From positions 1 through 64,000 of the forward strand of contig JAFTLJ010000090.1 in the NCBI GenBank assembly GCA_017456005.1: 64,000 bases of DNA. Reading direction: 5' to 3'. The stretch's first letter is position 1. Each line of letters begins with the position of its first letter. Below the pieces are notes generated by a model. It was not told the DNA's origin and did no database searches. It saw only the letters and a list, made by a program, of their open reading frames with translations. The stretch is from Clostridia bacterium. Its GTDB lineage: Bacteria > Bacillota > Clostridia > Oscillospirales > CAG-272. The translations under genes were made by a program, and so were the position numbers. This document shows, piece after piece, positions 9,271 to 18,017 of this stretch.

Positions 9271-10113
9271 ATGAAAAAATTTGCGGTATTATTTTTATGT
9301 TTGCTTTTGATAATCGGCGGCACACTGCCTGTATTTGCCGCCGAAAGCGTGCAATCGTGGCTGGATAATGCAAGAGAAGAAACAAAAGATAAAATTGAAG
9401 AAATCGAAAATCATTATTATGAAAAAAATGATGAATGTGAAATAAAATCTTACCCTATGTACCATATAGCAGATGATGGTTTTTATGAAAAAATTTCGCT
9501 TTTTAATGGTATTGATAAATTTATTTCCGAAAAATATGATATTATAACCTTTGCTTTGCCCAACGAAAATCCGGAAGACTTTAATTGTAATATTTCTTGG
9601 ACAGCAGGGCACGAAGCGCTTATTACTTCCGGAATGGTTGCGGAAAAAATAGTTGACCCTGAAGAATTTATGCTTTTTATAAAAAATATTGATTCCGACA
9701 TATCTGCGGGAAAGTTCGGCAAAGTTAAAAATGTTTCTCTTTTGCTTGCGGATTTCCTTAATTTTAAGCTGACGGGAAAAAATTATACTACTTCTTTGAT
9801 GGTTGCTTTTGCTTATGTGAAAAGCAACGAAGGCGAATTTTTGGTGCCGTATACGCTTATACAAACATACGGCGAACCGATTCTCGAAGACGGTAAAATT
9901 TACACTTTAAAAGAATGTACGAAAATTATGAAATCTGAAATATCGGTAGGTAAGATGAGCACCAGAGTGGAAACCACCAATATTCTCTACCCGTGGCAGA
10001 TAGCGCTTATTGCGGTTGTAGGTGTGGCGGCGGCTGTAGGGCTGTTTTTTGGCGGAAAAGCGCTTATCGAGTATAACCAAACAAGAAGGCGCGGCGGTTA
10101 CCATCATTTTTGA
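9271..10113 (+). CDS. Tandem membrane-anchored protein, copy 3
   Basis: A 280-residue paralogue. The first about 45 residues (signal peptide and following helix) nearly match copy 1, while the segment after it, from YPMYHIADDGFYEKI to YTLKECTKIMK, is closer to copy 2, so the gene looks mosaic. The C-terminal membrane span and TRRRGGYHHF tail are shared by all three. It is the last gene of the operon; no clear intrinsic terminator is seen before the SAM riboswitch promoter at 10155. Function unknown. Confidence 0.8.
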   Translation: MKKFAVLFLCLLLIIGGTLPVFAAESVQSWLDNAREETKDKIEEIENHYYEKNDECEIKSYPMYHIADDGFYEKISLFNGIDKFISEKYDIITFALPNENPEDFNCNISWTAGHEALITSGMVAEKIVDPEEFMLFIKNIDSDISAGKFGKVKNVSLLLADFLNFKLTGKNYTTSLMVAFAYVKSNEGEFLVPYTLIQTYGEPILEDGKIYTLKECTKIMKSEISVGKMSTRVETTNILYPWQIALIAVVGVAAAVGLFFGGKALIEYNQTRRRGGYHHF

Positions 10114-10154
10114 TTAGTATTTTGCGATTTTTTTCAAAAAGCGACAATTTCCTA

Positions 10155-10183
10155 TTGAAATTTAAAACGAAATATGCTATAAT
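10155..10183 (+). promoter_or_regulatory. Promoter of the SAM riboswitch-metK transcript
   Basis: TTGAAA, 17 bp, TATAAT, ending about eight bases before the aptamer. Confidence 0.88.
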
Positions 10184-10190
10184 AATTCTA

Positions 10191-10273
10191 ATCTTATCAA
10201 GAGAGGCGGAGGGACAGGCCCTGTGAAGCCCGGCAACCTGTTTTTTCAAGGTGCTAATTCCCGATAGATGAGA
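10191..10273 (+). ncRNA. SAM-I riboswitch (S-box)
   Basis: CTTATC (10193-10198) and GATGAG (10267-10272) close P1 around the conserved series AAGAGAGGCGGAGGGAC, GGCCCTGTGAAGCCCGGCAA, CC and AAGGTGCTAATTCC. GATGAGA of the P1 3' arm can instead pair with TCTCAATC (10289-10296), which overlaps the terminator's 5' arm, giving a readable anti-terminator. S-adenosylmethionine should therefore turn metK off. Confidence 0.96.
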
Positions 10274-10292
10274 ATGTTTTGTGCAAAATCTC

Positions 10293-10325
10293 AATCCCTC
10301 GGGCTGCCCGAGGGATTTTCTTTTG
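10293..10325 (+). terminator. SAM riboswitch terminator
   Basis: AATCCCTCGGGC and GCCCGAGGGATT form a near-perfect hairpin followed by TTCTTTT. Confidence 0.94.
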
Positions 10326-10366
10326 ATATGTAAGAATAAAAATTTTATAAAGAAAGAGGAATAATT

Positions 10367-11554
10367 ATGGCAAGAAGATTTTTTGCAACGGAATCTGTAA
10401 CAGAGGGACATCCCGATAAGCTCTGCGACAGAGTTTCCGATTCCGTGCTCGATGCGATTCTGGCAGAAGACCCCATGGCTCGCGTTGCTTGCGAAACAAG
10501 TATGACAACAGGCCTTATACTCGTTATGGGCGAGATAACAACATCTGCATACGTTGATATTGAAACAATAGCGAGAAACGCCGTTCGCGAAGTTGGCTAC
10601 GACCGCGCGAAATACGGCTTCGACGCAGATTCCTGCGCCGTGCTCAACTCCATACACAGCCAGTCGCCCGATATTGCTATGGGTGTTAACAAATCGCTCG
10701 AAGCAAAAGGCGGCGCAGACGATGATAAATATGAAATAGGCGCAGGCGACCAGGGTATGATGTTCGGCTTTGCTTGCGACGAAACAGACTGCAAAATGCC
10801 CCTCGGCTACGTTTTAGCGAGAGATATGGCGCAGAAGCTTACGGCTGTACGCAAGGATAAAACACTCGATTACCTCCGCCCCGACGGCAAAACACAGGTA
10901 ACGGTTGAATACGACGGCGATACCCCCGTTCGCCTTGAAAACATCGTTGTTTCCACACAGCACAGCCCCGACGTAACGCTCGAACAGATAAGAAGCGACG
11001 TTATAGAAACCGTTATCAAACCCATCGTGCCCACACACCTTATAGACGCGAACACAAAGATCTACGTTAACCCCACGGGCAGATTTGTTATTGGCGGCCC
11101 TGCAGGCGACAGCGGTCTTACGGGCAGAAAAATTATAGTAGATACATACGGCGGCTACGGCAGACACGGCGGCGGCGCTTTCTCCGGCAAGGACCCGACG
11201 AAGGTTGACAGAAGCGCTTGCTATGCGGCACGTTACGCGGCGAAGAACATCGTTGCGGCAGGCCTTGCAAAGAAATGCGAGGTTCAGCTTGCTTACGCGA
11301 TCGGCGTTGCGCGCCCCCTTTGCGAAAACGTTAACACATTCGGCACGGGTGTTATCCCCGACGAGCAGATAGCGGCAATTCTCCACGACAGCGTGGACTT
11401 CCGCCCTGCGGCTATTATAGATTACTTCGGTCTTCGCAACCCCATATACAAGCCCCTTTCCTCCTACGGTCACTTCGGCAGGGAAGAGCTCGGCGTACGT
11501 TGGGAAAGCACAGACCTTGCAGGCGTACTTCGCGACAAGGCAAATTTGAAATAA
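10367..11554 (+). CDS. metK: S-adenosylmethionine synthase
   Basis: Makes S-adenosylmethionine from methionine and ATP in the cytoplasm. At 395 residues it is full length and shows the family's [16 protein letters not shown] start, the [12 protein letters not shown] motif and the [16 protein letters not shown] phosphate-binding loop. AAAGAGGA stands before the ATG. The product feeds the radical SAM enzymes in this window (PflA, NrdG and others) as well as methylation. The S-box leader gives direct feedback by its own product. Codon use is of the highly expressed type. Confidence 0.98.
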   Translation: MARRFFATESVTEGHPDKLCDRVSDSVLDAILAEDPMARVACETSMTTGLILVMGEITTSAYVDIETIARNAVREVGYDRAKYGFDADSCAVLNSIHSQSPDIAMGVNKSLEAKGGADDDKYEIGAGDQGMMFGFACDETDCKMPLGYVLARDMAQKLTAVRKDKTLDYLRPDGKTQVTVEYDGDTPVRLENIVVSTQHSPDVTLEQIRSDVIETVIKPIVPTHLIDANTKIYVNPTGRFVIGGPAGDSGLTGRKIIVDTYGGYGRHGGGAFSGKDPTKVDRSACYAARYAAKNIVAAGLAKKCEVQLAYAIGVARPLCENVNTFGTGVIPDEQIAAILHDSVDFRPAAIIDYFGLRNPIYKPLSSYGHFGREELGVRWESTDLAGVLRDKANLK

Positions 11555-11572
11555 TATCACGGTAGAACCCCA

Positions 11573-11609
11573 CACCTCATATAATGGATATATACCATTG
11601 TATGAGGTG
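11573..11609 (+). promoter_or_regulatory. 15-bp hairpin covering the next ribosome-binding site
   Basis: CACCTCATATAATGG (11573-11587) pairs with CCATTGTATGAGGTG (11595-11609) with one G-U pair and a seven-base loop. The 3' arm contains GAGGTG, the ribosome-binding site of the gene at 11614. No T-run follows, so it is not a standard terminator; it could block translation or act as a processing/stability element after metK. Confidence 0.7.
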
Positions 11610-11613
11610 ATTT

Positions 11614-11910
11614 ATGGGCGATTTTACGGTGATTTTTCTCTCTTTTACGGCTGTTTCGGCAGGATTTATGCTTTTTAGCCGTGCATTTTCTGCGTTTGCT
11701 ATGCGTGAACTGCGTAAAAGTGTATGCGTGCGGTTTTTGGCAGATACCATAGAGATTTTCGCGCAGGCGGAAAGTTTTGAATACTTTTTCCGTCTTGCGC
11801 TTATCACGCCGTTTTGCATAAGGGTATACGTAGCGGAAAGCGACGAGGAAGCTGTGTGCATTGCCGAAACGCTCGCGAGATTTTATGATTTTGAGATAAT
11901 AAAAATATAA
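11614..11910 (+). CDS. Small membrane-associated hypothetical protein
   Basis: A 98-residue protein I do not recognise. Residues about 4-22 are hydrophobic (VIFLSFTAVSAGFMLF), so a single membrane anchor is likely; the rest is a soluble alpha/beta-like stretch with SDEEAVCIAETLARFYDFEI near the end. GAGGTG precedes the ATG but lies in the 3' arm of a strong hairpin, which suggests low or conditional translation, perhaps coupled to metK read-through. The gene ends 11 bases before recD2, so it may belong to the recD2-comF operon. Confidence 0.6.
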   Translation: MGDFTVIFLSFTAVSAGFMLFSRAFSAFAMRELRKSVCVRFLADTIEIFAQAESFEYFFRLALITPFCIRVYVAESDEEAVCIAETLARFYDFEIIKI

Positions 11911-11921
11911 GGAGGTGCAAT

Positions 11922-14138
11922 ATGCCAAACGAAAAAAACGAGCTCGTTTCCATAGAGGGAACGGTTGAAAAAATTATATATCATAACGAAGAAAACGGTT
12001 ACGTCGTGTGCGAAATGCTGGCTTTTTCCGATGAGCTTTACACGGTTTGCGGAAATATGCCGTACCTCGCCGTGGGAGAGACAATAAAGGCGCTGGGTGA
12101 TTTTGTAACACACCCGCAGTTCGGGCGGCAATTCCGCGTGGAATATTACGAAAAGCAGTTGCCCTCCAACGCCACGTCGATACTGAAATATCTTGCTTCC
12201 GGCACTATCCGCGGCATTGGCCCCGTAACGGCGCGGCATATTGTAGAAAAATACGGCGACGACACGTTTGAGGTGCTGGAAAATCACCCGGAATGGCTGG
12301 CCGATATAAACGGTATTTCAGCACGCAAGGCGAAGGATATAGGCGAGGCATTCAAGGCGCAGTTCGGCATGCGCAACGTTATGGCGTTTTGCCGCCAATT
12401 TTTCGGGCCTGCTACGGCTGTGCGCATATATAAAAAATGGGGTTGCGCCGCTGTGGACGTTATAAACAAAAACCCATATATCCTTTGCGACGAAATTCAC
12501 GGCGTTACGTTTGAAAAAGCAGATGCTATTGCAAAAACGCTCGGGTTTACATCCGGTTCCGACGAGCGCATAGGTGCGGGCATAAAATTTGTGCTGCAGC
12601 ATAACCTTTATCAAAACGGGCACGTTTTTTTGCCGCAGGAAAAGCTTGTGGAAACCGCCACAAAGCTGCTTGGCTGCGAAAAAGAAAAGGCAGAGGATGT
12701 GCTTGCCTACCTTGTGAGCCTGGGCGAACTTAAATTTGTGCGCGAATCGGGCTTGAAGTGCATCTATTTGCCCGACGTTTACGATGCGGAAGCATATATT
12801 GCCAAAAAGCTCGATATTATGGAGCAGGTCAGCCACACGCTCGACACGGAAAACCTTTCGGAGCTTGTGAAGAAGGTGGAGCTTGAAAACGGTATAGAAT
12901 ATGAAGAACTGCAAAAGCGCGCTATAAAAGAGGCCGTGGCAAACTCCGTTTTTGTGCTTACGGGTGGCCCCGGCACGGGTAAAACAACTGTCGTGCGCGC
13001 TATTATACGCATATTTTCCAGCATGGGGCTGGATATAGCGCTCGCCGCGCCCACAGGCAGGGCGGCAAAGCGCCTTTCAGAGGCTTCTTCTATGGAGGCG
13101 AAGACGATACACCGCTTGCTGGAAATGCAGTTTGCGCCCGACGAGCAGTCTGTATTCGTGCGTGATGAGGCAAACCCGCTCGACGAGGACGTTGTGATCA
13201 TAGACGAATCCTCTATGATAGACGTTTTCCTTATGTCGGCGCTTTTGCGCGCGCTGAAGCCCACCTCGCGCCTTGTGCTTATAGGCGACGCCGACCAGCT
13301 GCCCCCTGTGGGACCCGGCTACGTTTTCCGCGATATTATAGAAAGCGATAGGTTTTCCACGGTGGTGCTTACGCACATTTTCCGCCAGGCGCGCGAAAGC
13401 CTTATCGTAACAAACGCGCACGCGGTGAACAACGGCACGTATATGGACCTTTCCAAAAAGGATGCGGACTTTTTCTTTCTTCCGCGCCCGAGTGATGAAG
13501 AAACAGCCGCCACGATAGTTTCGCTTTGCGCAAAGCGTTTGCCAAAAACATACGGGCTGACTGCTTTCGGCGGCATACAGATAATAACCCCCTCCAAAAA
13601 GGGCGTGAACGGTACTGAAATGCTGAATAACTCCTTGCAAGCGGCACTAAACCCACCGAGCGCAGAGAAGCGCGAGAAAAAGGTGCGCGATATCATTCTG
13701 CGCGAGGGCGACAAGGTAATGCAGATAAAGAACGATTACGACATAGAGTGGGCGCGCGATGACGGCAGCTACGGTGTTGGCGTTTTCAACGGAGATATAG
13801 GTATTGTAGAGGAGATAAACCTTTCTGCCGAGCGTGTTACCGTGCTTTTCGACGACAGGCGCGCTGCATACGATTTTTCGATGCTGGACGAGCTGGAGCT
13901 TGCATATGCAATAACAGTACACAAGAGCCAGGGCAGCGAATACCCTATCGTGGTAATACCGCTTTACCGCTACTCCCAGCGGTTGCTAACGCGAAATCTG
14001 CTCTACACGGCGCTGACAAGAGCGCAGAAGATGGTGGTGCTTGTGGGCGACGAGGAGGTTTCAAGAAGAATGATAGAGAACAACCGCAGAACGAAGCGTT
14101 ATACGGGGCTTTCCTTCATCTTCGCAAAATACGAATGA
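11922..14138 (+). CDS. recD2: RecD2-type ATP-dependent DNA helicase
   Basis: 5'-3' superfamily 1B helicase acting in DNA repair without RecBC. The 738-residue chain has an N-terminal OB-like region, helix-hairpin-helix units (IRGIGPVTARHIVEKYG, about 96-112, and LADINGISARKA, about 126-137) and the helicase core: Walker A TGGPGTGKTT (about 347-356), Walker B VVIIDESSMI, and a C-terminal AITVHKSQGSEYP motif typical of UvrD/RecD folds. AAGGAGGTGC is a strong ribosome-binding site. Its stop overlaps the comF start by four bases (ATGA). Confidence 0.95.
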   Translation: MPNEKNELVSIEGTVEKIIYHNEENGYVVCEMLAFSDELYTVCGNMPYLAVGETIKALGDFVTHPQFGRQFRVEYYEKQLPSNATSILKYLASGTIRGIGPVTARHIVEKYGDDTFEVLENHPEWLADINGISARKAKDIGEAFKAQFGMRNVMAFCRQFFGPATAVRIYKKWGCAAVDVINKNPYILCDEIHGVTFEKADAIAKTLGFTSGSDERIGAGIKFVLQHNLYQNGHVFLPQEKLVETATKLLGCEKEKAEDVLAYLVSLGELKFVRESGLKCIYLPDVYDAEAYIAKKLDIMEQVSHTLDTENLSELVKKVELENGIEYEELQKRAIKEAVANSVFVLTGGPGTGKTTVVRAIIRIFSSMGLDIALAAPTGRAAKRLSEASSMEAKTIHRLLEMQFAPDEQSVFVRDEANPLDEDVVIIDESSMIDVFLMSALLRALKPTSRLVLIGDADQLPPVGPGYVFRDIIESDRFSTVVLTHIFRQARESLIVTNAHAVNNGTYMDLSKKDADFFFLPRPSDEETAATIVSLCAKRLPKTYGLTAFGGIQIITPSKKGVNGTEMLNNSLQAALNPPSAEKREKKVRDIILREGDKVMQIKNDYDIEWARDDGSYGVGVFNGDIGIVEEINLSAERVTVLFDDRRAAYDFSMLDELELAYAITVHKSQGSEYPIVVIPLYRYSQRLLTRNLLYTALTRAQKMVVLVGDEEVSRRMIENNRRTKRYTGLSFIFAKYE

Positions 14139-14821
14139 GTATATGGAGCTTGATTTTTCCGCGCAAATGCGTGGGTTGCCGCGAATTTATAGCGGGGAAT
14201 AGCGTATTTTGCCCTGTTTGCGAGGCGAAATACGAGAGGATGAAGCGTGCTTTCTGCAAAAAATGCGGGCGGGAGCACGTGATGTGCCGTTGCAAAGCTA
14301 CAAAGCTTGCAGGAATAGATATGCCGATAGCAGAACGCCACCTTTTTGCCTATGACAGCGAGCTTTCACGCACGATCATATATAAGCTGAAGCGCAAAAA
14401 CGTGGCATCGCTTCAAAAATTTCTTGCGCACGAGCTTGTGCGCCTTACGCGTGAAGAGCTTAAAGGCAGGGGAGAAGCTGTTGTTTCATACCCTCCGCGT
14501 GCGAAAAGCGCCGTGCGCGAATACGGCTTTGACCACGCGAAGATCTTGGCAGAGGGCGTGGCGTGTGAGCTTGGTTTGACGCTTGCAGAAGCATTTGAAC
14601 GTGGCGAAAGCGAAAAACAGCAAAAAACGCTTAGCGCCAAGGAGCGCGAGGAAAACGTAAAAAATGCATATTTTGCGGCAGAAAATGCAGATCTTACGGG
14701 GAAAACGCTCGTTATAATAGACGATGTTGTCACAAGCGGAAGCACGGCGGCCAGGCTTTGTACCCTTGCGCATGAAAAAGGCTGTGCGCGAATAGTGCTT
14801 ATCTCTGCGGCAAAGACTTGA
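14135..14821 (+). CDS. comFC: ComF-family phosphoribosyltransferase-like protein
   Basis: A 228-residue protein with an N-terminal zinc-binding region (CVGC, CPVC, then CKKCGREHVMCRC in residues about 9-53) and a C-terminal type I phosphoribosyltransferase domain with the PRPP loop VIIDDVVTSGSTA. ComF proteins take part in handling of transforming DNA in competent bacteria; many non-competent Clostridia keep them, and the substrate is not known. The four-base overlap with recD2 suggests a joint role in single-stranded DNA processing. Confidence 0.93.
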   Translation: MSIWSLIFPRKCVGCREFIAGNSVFCPVCEAKYERMKRAFCKKCGREHVMCRCKATKLAGIDMPIAERHLFAYDSELSRTIIYKLKRKNVASLQKFLAHELVRLTREELKGRGEAVVSYPPRAKSAVREYGFDHAKILAEGVACELGLTLAEAFERGESEKQQKTLSAKEREENVKNAYFAAENADLTGKTLVIIDDVVTSGSTAARLCTLAHEKGCARIVLISAAKT

Positions 14822-14829
14822 ATATTGGA

Positions 14830-14862
14830 AAAATGCACCACAACATATTGTGGTGCATTTTT
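14830..14862 (+). terminator. Terminator of recD2-comFC
   Basis: AAAATGCACCACAA, short loop, TTGTGGTGCATTTTTT. Confidence 0.94.
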
Positions 14863-15135
14863 TGTATATTTTGTGAAGAAAAACGGTGAACAAGCACAGA
14901 AAACTGTTTTTGGAACATGAAACTGTGTCTTTGTCAATACCCCTTTTTTTGCCGTTTTTATAAAAGATTAAAAGCAAAAAAGCCTTGCGGAAACTGAGTT
15001 TTTCGCTTTTTTTTCTTTTTTGGGGGGAGAAAAAACAAAAAAAAATTAGTTTTTATGTCATATAGAAAAAATTGCACATTTTGTGGTGAATATTAACAAA
15101 AATACAAGATGTCGTATTTTTTTGGCGTTTTGCTC

Positions 15136-15164
15136 TTGCTAAAACAGAGATTTTGTGGTATTCT
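15136..15164 (+). promoter_or_regulatory. Promoter of nrdDG; contents of the 14.86-15.22 kb gap
   Basis: TTGCTA, 17 bp, TATTCT with an upstream TG (extended -10). The rest of the 355-base gap is AT-rich with several homopolymer runs, including a weak GCGGAAAC/GTTTTTCGC hairpin before a long T-run near 15010. I see no gene and no convincing NrdR box in it. Confidence 0.65.
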
Positions 15165-15217
15165 AAATAAGCAACTCACAGTGTACTTATTCTATATGTT
15201 TCAGAAAGGGATATGCT

Positions 15218-17395
15218 ATGAATATTATAAAAAGAAATGGTTCTCAGGCTTCTTACGAAGGCGATAAGATAAGAATTGCTATTTCCAAAGCAAACGCTAC
15301 CGTGCCCGAAGAAGAACGCCTTACAGAAGAGGATATACTCGCCATAGAAGAACACGTTCGCGCCGTAGGCAACAATATGTCGCGTGCGCTCGGCGTGGAA
15401 GAAATTCAGGATATGGTCGAAAACGGCATTATGGAACGCGGTGCCTTCAACGTGGCAAGAAACTATATCAAATACCGCTATATTCGCTCTCTCGCCCGTA
15501 AATCCAACACGACAGACGATAAAATTCTTTCGCTTATAGAATGCAATAACGAGGAAGTAAAGCAGGAAAACTCCAACAAAAACCCCACGGTAAACAGCGT
15601 TCAGCGCGACTATATGGCAGGCGAGGTAAGCCGCGATATTACAGAGCGCGTGCTTTTGCCCGAGGAGATCGTAAGGGCGCATAAGGAAGGACTTATCCAC
15701 TTCCACGATTCCGACTATTTTGCACAGCACATGCATAACTGCGACCTTGTTAACCTCGAGGACATGCTGCAGAACGGCACTGTTATAAGCGGCACAAAGA
15801 TAGAAAAACCCCACAGCTTTTCCACGGCGTGCAATATCGCGACACAGATCATTGCGCAGGTTGCCAGCAACCAGTACGGCGGCCAGAGCATAAGCCTTAC
15901 ACACCTCGCACCCTTTGTACAGACCTCCCGCGAAAAGATCCGCAGGGTTGTGGAAAAAGAAATAGAAATGCTCGGTATTTGCCCCGAAGAAGAAAAGATA
16001 AACAAGATAGTGGAAGACAGACTGCGCGAAGAAATACGCCGCGGCGTGCAGACAATACAGTACCAGGTCGTTACCCTTATGACTACCAACGGTCAGGCGC
16101 CTTTTGTTACAGTATTTATGTACCTTGGCGAAGCGAGAAACGAACAGGAAAAAGCCGACCTTGCCATTATTATAGAAGAAACGCTTCTCCAGCGCTACCA
16201 GGGCGTGAAGAACGAAGAAGGCGTTTGGGTAACCCCAGCGTTCCCTAAGCTTATCTACGTTTTGGAAGAAGATAATATTACGGAAGGCAGCAAATACTTC
16301 TACCTTACAAAGCTTGCGGCAAAATGTACTGCAAAGCGTATGGTACCCGACTATATTTCCGAAAAGGTAATGCTTGCAAACAAGGTGGATAAAAACGGCG
16401 AGGGCCACTGCTATACTTGCATGGGCTGCCGCAGCTTCCTTACACCTTACGTAGACGAAAACGGCAAGCCGAAATACTACGGCAGATTCAACCAGGGTGT
16501 TGTTACGGTAAACCTTGTTGATATCGGTCTTTCCGCACACGGCGATATGGAAAAGTTCTGGGAAATTTTCGATGAGCGTATGGAGCTTTGCCACAAGGCG
16601 CTCCAGTGCCGCCACGAAAGGCTCACGGGCACGACCTCCGATGCGGCGCCCATTCTTTGGCAGCACGGCGCGCTGCTCCGCCTCGAGAAAGGTGAAACTA
16701 TCGACAAATACCTCCACGGCGGTTATTCCACGCTTTCTCTCGGCTATGCAGGCCTTTGGGAATGTGTTTACAGCTTGAATGGCAAGAAGCTCACAGAGCC
16801 CGAGGGCGAAGAGCTCGGCCTTGCAATTATGCGCAAGCTCAACGAATATACGGCAAAATGGAAGGCGGCAGAGAACATAGATTATTCGCTCTACGGCACT
16901 CCGCTTGAAAGCACGACGTACAAATTCTCTAAATGCTTGCAGAAGCGCTTCGGCATTGTAAAAGGCGTTACTGATAAGAACTACATCACAAACAGCTACC
17001 ACATTCACGTTACAGAGCCTATCGATGCTTTCGAAAAGCTCGCACTTGAAGCCAAATTCCAGGCTCTTTCCCCCGGCGGCGCTATTTCCTACGTGGAAGT
17101 TCCCAATATGGAAAATAACATAGATGCTGTTATTTCCGTTATGCAGTTTATATATGAAAACATTATGTATGCGGAACTCAACACAAAGAGCGACTACTGC
17201 CAGGTTTGCGGATATGACGGCGAAATTCAGATAGTTAAAGACGATGAAGGCAAGCTTGTTTGGGAATGCCCGCATTGCCACAACCGCGACCAGAGCAAGA
17301 TGAACGTTGCGCGCCGCACCTGCGGTTATATAGGCACACAGTACTGGAACCAGGGCAGAACGCAGGAAATAAAAGAAAGAGTAATGCACCTCTGA
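15218..17395 (+). CDS. nrdD: Anaerobic (class III) ribonucleoside-triphosphate reductase
   Basis: Glycyl-radical enzyme reducing ribonucleoside triphosphates to deoxyribonucleotides in the absence of oxygen. The 725-residue protein begins with an ATP-cone (residues about 1-90, KRNGSQASYEGDKIR), which gives dATP feedback, and ends with a four-cysteine zinc site (CQVCG and CPHC) followed by the radical glycine G703 in RRTCGYIGTQYWNQGR. GAAAGGGA precedes the ATG. It overlaps nrdG by one base (TGATG), so the two subunits are translationally coupled. Lack of an aerobic reductase here fits a strict anaerobe. Confidence 0.97.
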   Translation: MNIIKRNGSQASYEGDKIRIAISKANATVPEEERLTEEDILAIEEHVRAVGNNMSRALGVEEIQDMVENGIMERGAFNVARNYIKYRYIRSLARKSNTTDDKILSLIECNNEEVKQENSNKNPTVNSVQRDYMAGEVSRDITERVLLPEEIVRAHKEGLIHFHDSDYFAQHMHNCDLVNLEDMLQNGTVISGTKIEKPHSFSTACNIATQIIAQVASNQYGGQSISLTHLAPFVQTSREKIRRVVEKEIEMLGICPEEEKINKIVEDRLREEIRRGVQTIQYQVVTLMTTNGQAPFVTVFMYLGEARNEQEKADLAIIIEETLLQRYQGVKNEEGVWVTPAFPKLIYVLEEDNITEGSKYFYLTKLAAKCTAKRMVPDYISEKVMLANKVDKNGEGHCYTCMGCRSFLTPYVDENGKPKYYGRFNQGVVTVNLVDIGLSAHGDMEKFWEIFDERMELCHKALQCRHERLTGTTSDAAPILWQHGALLRLEKGETIDKYLHGGYSTLSLGYAGLWECVYSLNGKKLTEPEGEELGLAIMRKLNEYTAKWKAAENIDYSLYGTPLESTTYKFSKCLQKRFGIVKGVTDKNYITNSYHIHVTEPIDAFEKLALEAKFQALSPGGAISYVEVPNMENNIDAVISVMQFIYENIMYAELNTKSDYCQVCGYDGEIQIVKDDEGKLVWECPHCHNRDQSKMNVARRTCGYIGTQYWNQGRTQEIKERVMHL

Positions 17396-17919
17396 TGAAC
17401 TACGGCGAAATTAAGAAAAACGATATTGCAAACGGTTTGGGTGTGCGAACAACTCTGTTTGTTTCGGGCTGTACCCACCATTGCAAGGGCTGTTTCCAGC
17501 CGCAGACGTGGAATTTCGACTACGGCAAGCCATATACGCGCGAAGTGGAAGATGACATTGTTGCTTCTCTTACTCCATATTATATAGCTGGGCTCACTCT
17601 ACTTGGAGGAGAGCCTATGGAGCCCTGCAACCAAGCGGCACTTTTGCCCCTGTTGCGCCGTGTGAGAGCCGAGAAGCCCACGAAAAACGTTTGGTGCTAT
17701 TCCGGCTACCTATTTGAAGAACTCGCAGGGAAGAGCCCTTCTCGCGCCCGTTGTGAGCACACGGACGAAATGCTTTCGCTCATAGACGTGCTTGTGGACG
17801 GTGAATTTAAAGAGGAGCTGAAGGACATTCGTTTGCGCTTCCGCGGTTCCTCCAACCAGCGCATTATAGACGTAAAAAAATCGCTCGAAAAAGGCGAAGT
17901 TGTACTTTTTGAATTTTGA
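17395..17919 (+). CDS. nrdG: Anaerobic ribonucleotide reductase activating protein
   Basis: Radical SAM activase that generates the glycyl radical on NrdD. The 174-residue protein has the short-form architecture of NrdG with the cluster motif CTHHCKGC (CxxxCxxC) near residues 25-32 and the SAM-binding TLLGGEPM segment. The ATG at 17395 shares its A with the nrdD stop. A G-D-Q-like C-terminal block (FRGSSNQRIIDVKKSL) is typical of the family. It ends shortly before a strong terminator. Confidence 0.96.
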   Translation: MNYGEIKKNDIANGLGVRTTLFVSGCTHHCKGCFQPQTWNFDYGKPYTREVEDDIVASLTPYYIAGLTLLGGEPMEPCNQAALLPLLRRVRAEKPTKNVWCYSGYLFEELAGKSPSRARCEHTDEMLSLIDVLVDGEFKEELKDIRLRFRGSSNQRIIDVKKSLEKGEVVLFEF

Positions 17920-17926
17920 ATCCTAC

Positions 17927-17963
17927 TAAAAGCTCGCGAAGTTTTTAACTTCGTGGGCTTTTT
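17927..17963 (+). terminator. Terminator of nrdDG
   Basis: AAAGCTCGCGAAGT, loop, ACTTCGTGGGCTTTTT. Confidence 0.92.
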
Positions 17964-17966
17964 ATG

Positions 17967-17995
17967 TTGACGGCACTCGCGGAAAGTGATACAAT
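17967..17995 (+). promoter_or_regulatory. Promoter of the lipoprotein-fucosidase pair
   Basis: TTGACG, 17 bp, TACAAT; the leader is about 15 bases. Confidence 0.8.
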
Positions 17996-18017
17996 ATAAA
18001 AAAGGCAGGTGATGTTA

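Larger units (their letters stand above)
7582..10113 (+). repeat. Three-copy tandem gene repeat with conserved ends
   Basis: Three units of about 840 bp. The 3' blocks at about 8281-8440, 9121-9280 and 9977-10113 are nearly identical; copies 1 and 2 share more than 100 bp without a mismatch, running through the stop codon, the 15-base spacer and the first codons of the next gene. The 5' blocks of copies 1 and 3 (about 140 bp) are also nearly identical. The central 450-500 bp have diverged. Confidence 0.9.

Noticed and set aside
15176..17389. 737-codon open frame opposite nrdD
   Set aside because: Frame mirrors nrdD codon bias; nrdD has intact ATP-cone, zinc site and radical glycine.
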